Positions 51,618-64,000 of a stretch of 64,000 nt of DNA are shown here, piece by piece. This DNA is from Owenia fusiformis (lineage: Eukaryota; Annelida; Polychaeta; Sabellida; Oweniidae). The DNA lies in NCBI GenBank assembly GCA_903813345.2, contig CAIIXF020000005.1, forward strand, positions 36,335,375-36,399,374. Reading direction: 5' to 3'. The notes beneath the pieces were generated by a model, which was given only the letters and a program-made list of their open reading frames with translations, was not told where the DNA came from and did not search any database. Positions within the stretch are counted from its first letter, which is position 1. Each line of letters opens with the position of its first letter. The position numbers were made by a program, and so were the translations under genes.

Positions 51618-53734
51618 CATCCCTCGTGGTAGAACCATATCCAACCACTCTAGCTACCTATAATAAGTGTCATTGAGCTTCACTTGTGTTTGGTTTCCTT
51701 TTTGTTTAAGATGCAAAAATTGATAAACAAACAACGTAGTCAACAAACATCCACTTTTGTTATATAAACAAACATACACTTAGATACAAATACAACAAAA
51801 AGAAATATGTACACAAGTAAATAACAACAAGCTGATCTCTAAGACACATTGAAGTTTTATGAAATCTGAAATAATGAATAATGCGGTTTTCCTTTACTTT
51901 TAGAATGACAAGATGACATTGCAATTAGCATATTCCACAGTTTTCTACTTTACCAAATGCTTGTTAATCCGACTGGCAACCATCCAGTTGGATATTATTC
52001 ACTTTTTATTACAAATTAATTTGTTATTAAAGGAACTTATGAAAGGCATAATGTTAATAAAATATTTTGCCATAAATCTGAACAATAAAGTAATTATTCC
52101 AATGGAATTGCATATAAGCTATTGTGATCAGAAATTGGTTGCCCCTGCTAAAAACGACAACTAAATAATCCGCAATCCTGGACATTTCTGCGTATAATTT
52201 CCATTAAGTATTTGATTTTATTGCATTTTTATATAATTTTGAGTATGCTCTTCAATCCCATTAACTTTATTCTCCATTAATTCAACTCTTTGTTTCAATA
52301 TTTCATGTCGCAAAACATGACAGTTGTGTTATTTTATTCATGGATTGGTTGATAGAAGACTGTTTCCATATTGTAAATTGCTTTTGATAGATTAACCCCA
52401 CGGATTCCGGATAACTATACTGGGTTAACCCTAATGTGGCAAGAGATAATTCCAGGATAACCAAACCAGTAATATTGTATTAAAAATCAAAACACATTTC
52501 TATTTCTTTGTGGCGATGCAAATAAAGAGTCTTTTCTTTAAAATGAGGATTATCATAGACTTAATCAGGTGTTCTCTAGAAAGTCCAAATGGGATTATAC
52601 ATGGGGATTCAGTACTGCTAACTCAGCAAATATAATAGCATTTAGCCTGCTTAGAAAAAATAAGAACAATATTTTTTTAACCATGATATAAACTGTTGAT
52701 GGATATCGCGTGTCAATTATGACAGAAAATGTGAAATATAATTAGTATTAAAAGTAATCTGCAAATAAAGACACCTGATGATAATTTAATAGCTACTTTT
52801 CCTATTAAGAACTACTTCTCTTATATTTGCAAAGGTGAAGGATGCTTTGACTATCAATTTAAATCAGCCATTTTTCTGCTGTTAGATAATGGTGGCAAAA
52901 GTTCAGGTGGAAAACGTATAACTCATGGTAAAATAGATACTAAAATTGGATGTAACAATATGGTATATGTGAAAAGTGCTCTTCCAAGTGGTGAAAAGGA
53001 CATTTATACATGTAGTATAAGGCACAGATACCAAAAGCTCCACAAAAACAGATGGAAAATGTGTCATTTATATTCAAAACACACATTATATGAGTGTACT
53101 TGTATAAATCAACATGCAGATTTTGATTCAGACAGGGGTGCCTTTCATTCAAAAAATCTCTCCTACCCAACCCATCAAAATGTGCCACCCTGAAATGGGG
53201 TAAACTAATTTGCCAACCCCAACAAAAATATGAAAATCTACTTTTATATCTTAAATCTTATCATCATTGATTGTTAATATTTACATAGCATTATATGTCA
53301 GACTCAAAAGACTCTTGGGTCAAGCTTAGATTTTTTTTCCGAAATTGATTTTCCTGATGTGATCGAGTGAGAGTATTTGTGGTGTGAGAAGCAGGACATA
53401 CTATCAGCCCTGCGTCTCCTACACTTGTAAACATTGCTAAAATAACATGTGCTGCATGGTTCTTCTAAATAAGAAAAATCAATATCCGGGTCATTATTTC
53501 AGATTGACAAAATTTAATAATAATCAGAGTTTTCTGATTCCAGCTGCCAGGCTATCTTGAGCATTTTGGCTCAAAACTTACCAGAGTTGGTTAGTTCATT
53601 TTAAAAATATGTCAAGTCATATCAAAATCAGCCTACAATGTGCTGATGGGCCAATAATGGATATGTCAAGACCTGTTCACAGATAGTCAAAAATCCTCGC
53701 CTTAAAATGAGGGAGATGCTTTATATCCTTGCAT

Positions 53735-53830
53735 TTCAAGAGAGAATCAGATATAGCGAGCAGGCTAAACAAAAAATTGTTTCAATTTTAGAATATTTTT
53801 GTCTCATGGCATTCATTGTCATGTCTATTT
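53735..53830 (+). repeat. Dispersed repeat, inverted partner of 25895-25998
   Basis: AGAGAGAATCAGATATAGCG and TTTTAGAATATTTTTGTCTC match the reverse complement of the copy at 25895-25998. Confidence 0.55.
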
Positions 53831-54811
53831 TCTAAAAATCATGTATCATTTTTCTATAAGAATGGTTACCATTCTTATTATTTGGGAAAATTTTTCGATC
53901 ATTTTTGCACTTTGAATCAATAATAACTTCACCAATTTATAACATATTGTGAATCTTTTGGGAGATATTGTATTTGATATTGTAAGGAATAGATTGGTAG
54001 TCAATTATACATGTTGCTTGTAATTTTATCACCCCCTTTAGATCAGATTCTGCCTTTAATGAATGAAGATATAAAATAAAAGTGATATAATATTGCATTT
54101 TGTGTTCAACAGAATCGGCTGGTCATAACAGATGATACATAATATTTAAAAATCAAATTAATCAGTAAAAACAAAGAGAATTTAAGGTCACAATAAAAAC
54201 ACTATCATTGACATTTAAAAAATAAACAATTATATCTCTAATGAGGTAACACAATGAATCCAATCTCAATACTTTTATGGACACATTGTTTTATGACATC
54301 GCGATTAGCATATGAAAAGCCATCCTGGAATATTGTTCTTTCCATTGTGAGCAGGCATACATTCATTAGAGTGAAAAATCCAATTAAGCCTTAAAAAGAG
54401 ATGACATTGATTTATGTACGACTCACTCAGTATAATTAATAGCAATATTGTTAAATTGTTTTTGCTCAAGGAAGTGCATTCACCATGTAGATTCATAATT
54501 TTATCAGCCATTCTAAAAGGAATACTGAATATTCCTCAAGTGTTAAAATGATGTTATAAGATTTCAAAAATATTCATATCTACTATTTTCTTTGATTTTC
54601 TCCAACTTTCTGGAGCCGAGCGGAGGAAGTTGCATTTTGCTGAAACTTAAATTCATCTATATTAAAAACTTAGAAAATGTCACAAAATTCATCAAATAAT
54701 TTTTTTTAAGTCAAACTAATATTCTGATCATTCATAGTAGAACCACATAGGCTTGATCTACATTGGGGTACTCTATTGGTAAGAGCCTATCATAGATATC
54801 TGATAAAAACA

Positions 54812-54882
54812 TTATTTGATCTCTGTCTCATGGAAAAATTGACACAATGTGATTCCATCAAATCACAGCCCATGCAATATCT
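54812..54882 (+). repeat. Dispersed repeat, copy 2 of a third family
   Basis: Direct copy of 51345-51432 with an internal deletion; shares GACACAATGTGATTCCATCA. Confidence 0.65.
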
Positions 54883-57800
54883 CATAAGGTATAAAATTAA
54901 TTTACTGAAATAAGATAGGGAGCCCCTTTTAATCGAAAATATAAATGCTCAAAACATAAGAAATAACAAATTCATAGACCTTCATGGTACAGACTGGATG
55001 CATTATGTGACCTATCATTCTTTTTAGGCATACAAATAGTATCTGTAATTCAGTGCTATCTGTTAGACCTTGGAAAGAGACCTTGGAAAGTATGTAGCTC
55101 TTCATTCAAGGATGGAGGAGGAGAGATTCTTTTATTTTAGCCTGGTATTTCATATGAAGAGAGGCAACAAGAGCTCAATCTATCTTCCTGGATACAAGAT
55201 AATATATATTCTGATTTATCGAAGCCCCTGTTTAACTTTAATGCTTGAGAGAGACCTGTGTATTCTGATAATATAAAGCTTATAATGCTAATGTTAAACC
55301 AAGGGAAAGATCAATACCCGGTGATTTCAGCGGGAAGTGGCGTTTCGTTCAGTGGATGAGCTGCGCGCGCACGCATAAATGTGATTATCCAATATAATTA
55401 GGGGAGGGCTATTTGAAATAGTTTTTGGTCTCAGGCGCGACCCAGGGCTGTTGTCTTAAGGACATTTCGTTGAAAATGAGCCATTCGGCTGATAATTGGT
55501 AAGAGTTTGCGATCTTATAATGTATAACTGTTACTCAGACACATATTTTGACACGATTCTGTTGGAAATAAGCTTTGAACCGAGAGATATTCACGATTGA
55601 TATGCACATTTTTGATTGTGCCATTGCTTTTCCATTGCACAATCCATGTGTTGATAGAAGAAACATTAATAATGCAGATTGGTTTACCTTCAATACATGG
55701 CAGACACTACATATCGGTCTATTAATACCAGTTTGTGCCTTAAATAGTTTTATATTTCCATCCACGGCCTGGAGCCTGGGTGTGTTTGTCTCTTATGTGT
55801 ATGCTTGTGCATGGACTTCTAATCACTAGCAGAATTTAACATGATGCAAACTCGACATTATAACTCATGCTGTAACATTTTGACTTCGCTGGAAAACAAT
55901 AGGAATTATTTTTCTTGCCAATCAATCATGAATCACAATCAAAATTTCAGAATGATCAATCAGGCAATGGTCCAAATCAAGTTATAACATTATATGATAT
56001 TCAGCAAGAAGTCCGGTAGAAACTAGAAATACAGAATATTTAAACATCAAAGCTGAAAGTTAAAAGCTAATCTGTCAATTTCCTGTCTGCAAAAGAGGGT
56101 TCACATTTGACACAATAACAGACTGAGGCTTTGAAATCTAGGATTCCCCAGGGAAATATGACGTCATACTAATTAGCATAAGGATTTCCCTATTGGTATG
56201 GGTCGAGCCTTGTTCGAAAACACAATCCATAAATACATGCTAATTTCTAAGGAGATAGGAAGTGTATAACGTGTTTATCGATTTTGTTTAAAGATTTAAT
56301 CAATTATCAAATTGTTTAAGTGGATAAAGTGGTCACACTTGCTTCAATTCATAGCGAAATCGACGGATAGAAACTGACCGAATTCCCGATATCCTACCCC
56401 GTATTACTGTAGGCTATAAGCACAGTGACCTACAGAGGGCGCTATCACAAACAAGTACTGCACGAACCGATAAATTCCCGGGTATTGTAACGCCCTTGGT
56501 TAAACAGGCCTAACAACAAATGGCCAGACAATATTTTAATTGAGTCAAATGGTCTCTGGGGAGATTGGTCAACATGGTTACAAAGCAGCATTCTAAACAC
56601 ATTCGATGAAGCAGGATATCTATCAAAATATTTTCTGTTTTGATGATCTATGGTTGACAGTACACAAATGAAAACCCCTCAATGATAGCATATTCTACCC
56701 ATTGCCATTTATTTGATCATACAACAGTCCCATAGCTAGGGAAAGTAGTCCCCCCCTGGGCAGAAATTGAGCACTTTTTGCATCATTTTTTAGCAAAAAC
56801 TGTTAGAAATACTCCCTCCCTTGGCAAGACCCCCCCCCCTCTTTGATAGAACCATGCCCCCCTCCCTCCCTTGGTAAAAGCTGGCTACTGGCCTGTACAG
56901 ATTTTCTCACATCTATATATTCACTCAGAGTTTCAGAGCCAATATTATTGGTTATAGCAAGATCAAATGAATATCTAATTTAACTTAAAAAGTGTAGATG
57001 ATGCTCTCTTTTAAGAAACAAAATCAAATTATTGAAATAACCTTGTTTTTCCTATTTTTACCTTTGAATGACACCAAATAATATTTGTTATTTTGCACTT
57101 ATATAAAAAATAGAATACTGGCCTTAAGTAACAGACAGCGTATTATTTATTTCTTATTTCAATTAGCAAGTCAGTCTTGTGCACAGACAACCTCAAGAAA
57201 TGTAACGATAACTTGGAAGGATTCAATTGGCCAATTTTACTTTTAAATTGGACAAACAAGTCCCTCATTGATGAATATGTCATTTAAGGGACTTAGAATT
57301 GCTTGTAACCATGTTGACCAATGCTCCCCGATTCTCTCCGGGGTACATTTTATAATATTGGCTCGTGAAAATAGTTTCACAATTGGAGCTATTTTAGGAA
57401 ATATGGAGGGCTGTGTGCAATACTGTAAGAAATAGCCTTCAAAGATTAATCAAACAATTTAAAATCGTAACATTATTATTCCTGATAAAAGTGATATTCA
57501 GTTCAGATTATGAGTTTTCAATATGTATTCTCAAAAATAAAATGTTCCTTCGATCATGATTCGAAACTTTAAAACACTTATGAATTCATACAAAAATGAA
57601 ATATGAACAGTTATAAATAAAGAGCATATACAGAAACATTCTAAAATCAGTAATTTTAGCAAATTTTGGTTCAAAATTGGTAAAATAAGCAGTATTTAAG
57701 TAGAATTTTATGTCTGGGTAGTACTATTGAATGTACTTAGATTAAATACAATTTGTAATCAGTATTGATTCCTCCAAGTTGTTACAGTGCAAAGCTAGCT

Positions 57801-60800
57801 CTTTCTGCAAAGCAATAATGCATTATTAGAATATTATGCCGCAGCAAATTATAAGTTATTCTAGCAAAAAATCTCTGTGTGTCATTACGAATTATTGACT
57901 GAATATTATGTACTAAATAAGACGATTTCTAGCTCAATCAGGAAAGATTTTACTTAGCAAAAAACATCTCCTGGTTGTTATTTCTTGGTATTGTTTATGT
58001 GTATAATATTGGTTATATGATATATGATTGCTCTTTTTTGTGGCTTAAGGCGAGCCTTGTAGGGTTATTTATAAACATCAATATGTGAGCTTACATGTAA
58101 TGCATTCAAGATTATGATTCTACTTGTCCTAGCTTAGTTACTAGAATATATTTTTTCTACTTCAACAAACTCTAATACCAAATAAGACAATACAGTGTAC
58201 ATGTATGTTTAAGTCCAATATGGAACAATAGAGCATGGTTTTCAATGTTTTTATATATATTCATACAAGTTTACAATTTGCCTTTGATCAAGTTGGTCGC
58301 ACCTGTCCTATTTCGCTCATCTTTGGCTCTAATGTCACTCAAGTGGGTTGTCAGTGATGGAATGGAACATGACCAATCAAACCAATGTTCATTAAGAAGT
58401 CTTTGACCTTCAAACATGACCTTCAGCTTGAAATATGAAATTAAAACAATAATTGGTAGAGATCATAGATAAGACACACAGTGTACTTTTAAAACACCTG
58501 TTTAAACACTAAAATCACTAAATTTTGCATATTTCTACATATGCTGCACTATGGACAAAGGCTCCACTTGTAGAAAATTTGTCAAAGATTTGCTTGCATA
58601 AAGAATATTTAACACGAACGCATAACGCTTTTTTTCCCGAGCCACATATGACCTCAAGCAATTTAAATTCAGTTGGACAAAGCTTCGGATTAAAAAAACT
58701 GAAACAGTGAATTTAAAATAAAACGTAAATTAATTAGGGCGGGGCTCAGTTTTTGAACAGCTGAAAAAACAAAAGAAACTAAAGGAGTTTATTAATATGA
58801 ACTAAAATGACCCCTGGATGATCAATCCATGTAGACTTAAATCGCAATCTAATATTAACATAGGAATATTCTTAATTCTTAATCGTTAGCAATTTTGATT
58901 AGGAATATTGGAGGCTTGTTTAGTTTGAATAATATTGTATGATTGGTCTATAGACTGCTTGATGATTAAGAGAAGATGATGGCCTAATTAATGAGATCAT
59001 ATCTTTTAATATAAAAGATTTACATGTGTGACTAGGATCTGGTTTCATAGAGATTTCATGTTTTAAGTTTCTCACCCGCAGCAAAAGTTGTATCATGGTC
59101 ACATTTTAAAACAAGAAAAAAAGAAAAATATGGAATGAGAAAAAACGAACAAAAATGACGTAAACATGATAATAGTATGAAAATCTTTAATAAATTCAAA
59201 CGTTATTAAAATTCTGATGAGAATTGAGAGAAAAACCCAACAATATGAATGATATTTTGAATTCAGGTATCAGAGATAACCACAATCTAGTGATTATTAA
59301 AACTAATAATTATAGTATGCATTGAAGGATTTAACAATGGGATCATATTCTGGTACACACCTGCACAGTTCAGGAAAAGAACATCTCATTATTTATTATA
59401 GATGGTCTATCACAACATGCAATCCTACTGAACTACTGGTTCACATTATCTTTTTTGTTCAATTCAATTCACTTTATTTCAAATGTTTCAGATACAGTAT
59501 TTCACATTGACATGAAAAAGACATGTATAAGTTCCATGCTTAACATACATTCTAATATTATGCGTGACGTCACAATAGCTAGAACAGTTGATAAACTGGT
59601 CTATATTGGAGTATGTATGACCGCTAAAATTCATAAATGCAAATATTTGTGTTTCTTGTCTGTTTATCATATTAGAATCGTAACAAAGACCTCTATTTTA
59701 TGATTTATGTCAAATATATGACCACAAATTTTATTCTGGCTCAATCACTTAATCGGTCTTTTAAACAATGAACAGAATTAAATTTTTGGTCATATAGTAC
59801 ACCATAAATCATAAAATCTCGTTCTTTATTCCTTAAATATATCATTTGTTAAATTAACAGTCATTTTATATAGAAACAAAAAAATGACAAAGCATTTGAC
59901 ATATAATGTGAAATATTCTTTCTATTCAGATAACAGCATTCCTAATATGGGAATGATCCATGATTTGTCTCAGATTCACTTTTTTGATTCAAAATGAGAA
60001 AAAATATTCTAAAACTACCGCAAGTCCTCATACTATACAGGATATGTGCATATATATGTATATGGTATTTGCTATAGCAATTCAGAAAATAAATGGTCTA
60101 ACATGATTTTTGAACAGAATAGCTGAATAATATGGACATGTAATTAATGCCTTATTTGAATTCATGGATCATTAATCGATAAAGACGTGAGAGATGACCT
60201 TCAGTTATATCCTTTGCATTCATTTGAATTGGCTTCTTAAGTACATCCTCCAAACATCAGTCCAAACCCATGAGTTCCGAGGACTCTTAAAAGATAGCTT
60301 CATGTACACTTTTTAAGTTTAAGAGAACTGAACTGCCGAACCAACCAGATTGACCATTTCCTCTGACATCATCATTGACAAACATTTAAACAGTATTGAA
60401 AATGTTTTTTTCTATTTGCTATTGGTCAAGAAAATATCACGTAATAATTGATTTCTGACCCAGTGTGTAATGGTCACCAGCAGTTGAGATGGGCTGCTAA
60501 ACTATAAAATTGTCTTATCTTATTCAAATCAGAATGTTATTTAAAAGCAATCTCTGGTACTTTGATGAAGCTATGAGAGGGTCTGATCTTGGCAAGTTAT
60601 GGCATTGCATATGATTGTTAGAACATACTAGTATTTATGTGAGTTTGTCATGTGAATATGCTATGTGAGTATATTGTATGAGTGTGTTGTGTAAGTGTGC
60701 TGTATGACTATGTTGTTTCATCACAATAGCCGCGCCCCCTTTGTCTTTATCATTCCAAACTTCTCGCAAACAGTAGATAAGAGGGGCTGTGGCATACCAG

Positions 60801-63800
60801 AATGATGTTGTTTGAGTGTGTTATGTTTGTGTGTTGTATGACTATGTTGTGTGAGTGTGTTGAATGTTGTGTGAGTACCCTGATACTCAGAGACAAATAA
60901 CAGAACTGTATTTTATCATTGAACTGTAATACGGAACTACATATCAATTACCAAGTTTTATGGGGTTCCCCAACTGCATAGATGCACACACTCACAGACA
61001 CACCTGTGTGTAGTGTAGTGTAGTATAGTGTAGTGTAGCCATCAGCACAAGATGACTGCAATATTATAAAGCACTTTGAAAAAGTGTGATAAAAATATAG
61101 CAGCTATTGGAGTTGTGGAATTTCAGTGTCCAATGTTTCTTTAAAACATTAACATTGTTAATGTTTTTAACAGAGGGGTATGAGGGGGATCATAATAAAA
61201 CCTTTGCAGAAAAACACTGGAATTTTAACCTAGCCTAAATTTACGTAACAGTATTTTAAATAAATATACATGTAAAAAAAGTGAATTTAGTTATTAGTTT
61301 CTTGCATTAAGACATCTCCTGAATACAGACTCTGCAAAGCAAATACAGTAGTTATGCAACATTTCTATCAAATTAAGGAATACACATGTATCTACTCTAA
61401 ACTAGGTAACACCTGAAATATGACAACAGAAGAACTCTCTATATCTGTCTACCTATTCATAATATATCAGATTGGCCATGCGTTTCTACCTCAACTCTTT
61501 ATAATTGAAATAGACTTGCATCAATCCCCGTATACCCCACGTTCTCTCTCCAAACTCAATTCCTCAATTAGCAGGAGGGGGGGGGGGGGGGTAAATGGGG
61601 AGGGGGTTAAAACATCTGAATTTCTTTAACTCTGAAAATGTTTACATCAATCCCCCTCGAGTTTCACTGCATTTTCTCTTTCAAACTCGCTAGTCTGAAG
61701 AATACTTGTAATTACTTTTGGAATACAGATTTTACAAACAAGATGGAATTTTCTTGTATTTCTGTATAATAAACTTTATAGTCCATGTTTCATTAACTCT
61801 ATGTCAATTATACTCTAAAACGTAAAGATTTTATTTTATTATTTGGCCAGTGTGACATTTTATTAATAAGCAGACAAGAAGCTATAAAAACATCAAGCGG
61901 CAGTACTGTTATTTCTAGAGCTCTAAATCTAGACTTCAATCTAAAAGCAATGAAGGTAGAGACAATCTGTGTTATTAATGTCATACAGTGAAACCTGTCT
62001 CAGAGAATTCAGGGAGCTCCCCAGCACTGACTCAAGTGGCGCTGAATCTTCAGATTTTGAAAATAGCTTTGCACATAAAACCTGAAAACTAACTTGTCCT
62101 ACACTTGATAATGAAAAAATCATAAAAATTGGCCTATTTTCACCGTTTGTCAGAATTTCGCACACACTTAAAAAAATCTGAGAATACTTAAACACCCTTC
62201 TCTTGCTCAATACTAAACACCCACAGGGTTCTCAACAATACTTTAAAACTGAGTAACAGAAAAAGTTAATAAAAATCTGAGTGTGACACTCCTTTTTACT
62301 TTTGCCTGATAAAAAACCATTGCTTTCCAATAAGGAGAAATTTTTCAAAGACTAATAATTCACAAAATTTTCTGTAAAAATGTGATTCTCTGGTACGAGA
62401 TATATTCCAAAATGAATGGTTTTCATCAGTAATTATTGCTCAGTTTGCAGGTTTCACTGTATTTTCTTCATTTCCCGTGTCATGCTGTTTCATGACATAA
62501 CATATTGGATTGTCCCGATTCTGAAAAAAGCATCAGACAATAGATAAACATATGGATAAGGCTCACCCTATATGCATTTTGTAAAATCTTTTAGACACTG
62601 AGTTTTACATTCTAATTTACATGTATTTTCTAACTCATTTAACACTTTAAAAGAGGTACTGTCAGTTTCAAGTGACGAATTTCGTACTCCTTGATATTGG
62701 AGGTGAAATCCATGTTTATTTTTCTATAAACTGGTATACTAACTGATCAATTCAGACTCATATATTCAAAGTGTTTGGGGCTCTCACTAGAAAATTACGG
62801 TGTGGTGCTGATTGAAAAAGACACACAAGCAAAATGAGGGCATGAGCATGGTTAAAACAAGACGAGTATTATCTGCTTGATTTCAGGGAGACGGTTTTAC
62901 AAACCATCCAAACACAGCATTAGGCCAGTAAGGAATGTCCCTTTAAATGTTGATTTTGGGTTAAAAGCTCCCAAAGAATGTGATTAGTACACATGCACAG
63001 TATAGGTTTTCTGACCTAAACTGGAGTAATCCAATATGTATGGCTTTTGAAAATATATTGAATCTGGTCAACTGGCTCCCTTTGGTTTATTCAGATTCAA
63101 ACTGAAATACTTAAAGAGGCACTATGGGTTAGAGGGGACAACTGGATACCTCTTGATAATTTTGTACTTGGAGCTGAAGTTAATGTTAATTCCTAAATAT
63201 ACAAGGTATCCATGAAATCACTTTACACTTTATCCAGACTTTGTAATATAATTGTAGAGACTTTATGGCCACCTTATACTTTTTCAGGTTTTTCCTTCAT
63301 AAGTGATAATTCAGTGCATTAGAAACATACATGTACATTGTTACAATGATAAGGTGAGCCCAACCTATGCAAACCACAAAAACGTATAGGCAGACTTACA
63401 AGTAACCCCCATCATCCATGGTGCCGTGTCTAGAAACAAAACATGCATATTTTAGTGACTGGTGAACATGCATCCCCCAAAGTAACAGGGCTACAGAAAT
63501 CATACATAGAATTTAATTTTAAGTTCAATATCATACATGCAAGATATCCCAATCATCCCTTGGACCAATTTCTTTTAATATCCTCACATCATCAAGCTTC
63601 TTAGTATTTCCTCATAGCATTTTGAAGATGGCATAATGGTTTGACACAGGTAACATACTTTGATTTTTATAAATTCAAAGAATGAGAGATGAGAATGGGT
63701 ATGGTTTCAGTTTATTTCTTGCCTTCTTGGTGAATGCGCAATTTTGAAGTAATTTCATGCAGAGAAGAAATATTCATATAGCCCTGTTTTTTAAGGGATG

Positions 63801-64000
63801 GCTGTCAAACCGTGAAACGTGCAAGAGTTACATGTGTTAAATGTTAATATCTAACTCGGATTACTATAAAACTACCCTCAGAGTCGCTGCATGGTATTTT
63901 CTGGGAAAGGGGTGTGTTGGGGATATTCTAGTATTGGAGTTTATCTATATGACATTTTGTTAGCCTCTCACAGAAAAATGATTCCAAAACATAATTGGGT
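54883..64000. other. Non-coding, no gene supported
   Basis: AT-rich throughout, with a few locally GC- and CpG-richer patches at 55315-55450 (GCTGCGCGCGCACGC, AGGCGCGACCC) and 56350-56500 (AGAGGGCGCTATCAC). Either could be part of a promoter, for instance that of TDG on the minus strand, but no exon was tied to them. GTGTGTTGTGTGAGT-type repeats occur at 60640-60880, TAGTGTAGTG repeats at 61010-61040, and a 15-base G run at 61577-61591. GGTCAACATGGTTACAA at about 56568 has an inverted match TTGTAACCATGTTGACC at about 57305. Confidence 0.4.
62648..62954. mobile_element. Possible MITE with TTAA ends
   Basis: TTTAAAAGAGGTACTGTC on the left and the opposite-facing GGAATGTCCCTTTAAA on the right resemble short inverted ends at TTAA, the same target-like motif as in the 27270-29596 palindrome. 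The match is short and imperfect. Confidence 0.3.

Larger units (their letters stand above)
49752..53734. other. Non-coding, no gene supported
   Basis: AT-rich. A minus-strand frame of 175 codons at 50194-50721 is rich in Phe/Ile/Leu, without domains or splice context, and is left unassigned. Contains a hairpin (51588-51617) and a dispersed repeat (51345-51432). Confidence 0.4.

Noticed and set aside
55315-55450. CpG-richer patch as the TDG promoter
   Set aside because: Composition alone is suggestive, but no first exon with a matching phase and donor could be linked over 7 kb.

Overview
This is metazoan nuclear DNA. It is AT-rich, has short exons with GT..AG splice sites and kilobase introns, and is full of tandem repeats and non-autonomous transposon-like elements. 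The gene families (ANKRD26-type coiled coil, secreted multidomain trypsin, DEG/ENaC channels, thymine-DNA glycosylase) and the many homopolymeric G runs and foldback elements suggest a marine invertebrate bilaterian. I cannot name the species or phylum. All identifications come from reading the sequence and from remembered family motifs; no search was run.

Layout. (1) 277-22995, + strand: the last 15 coding exons (679 codons, frame closed throughout) of an ANKRD26-like coiled-coil protein; its 5' part lies outside the window. Its introns hold an ankyrin-like ORF with a frameshift (4099-5204), an 831-bp foldback element (5228-6058), a tandemly duplicated splice donor (7122-7530), three large satellites (45-, 162- and 24-bp units), and a complete two-exon secreted serine protease on the same strand (11114-12977) preceded by a decayed copy of its first exon. 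(2) 22996-30400: 3' flank and intergenic DNA with two MITE-like elements and a 2.3-kb near-perfect palindrome with two 1000-bp arms bounded by TTAA (27270-29596). (3) 30411-35201, + strand: two tandem, intronless DEG/ENaC channel subunits duplicated together with their 5' flanks. (4) 35202-41769: intergenic DNA with a foldback element, an unassigned ORF and a short satellite. (5) 47972-41770, - strand: thymine-DNA glycosylase (TDG); its first exon was not found. (6) 47973-64000: 16 kb with no convincing coding exon, holding a 27-bp satellite and dispersed repeats.

The most notable observation is in TDG. The exon following the catalytic exon is present as two adjacent 133-nt versions with identical phases, separated by only 54 nt. 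Only one can be used per transcript without a frameshift, and the upstream version replaces the Asn that corresponds to human Asn191 in the base-binding pocket. This looks like a mutually exclusive exon pair in the enzyme that excises oxidised methylcytosine. The exon just before it carries one extra T relative to the frame required, most simply an assembly indel. Other points of interest are a non-canonical GFT selectivity-filter triplet and an RG in place of HG in both DEG/ENaC copies, and the SP/Cys-rich/trypsin/TSP1 layout of the nested protease.
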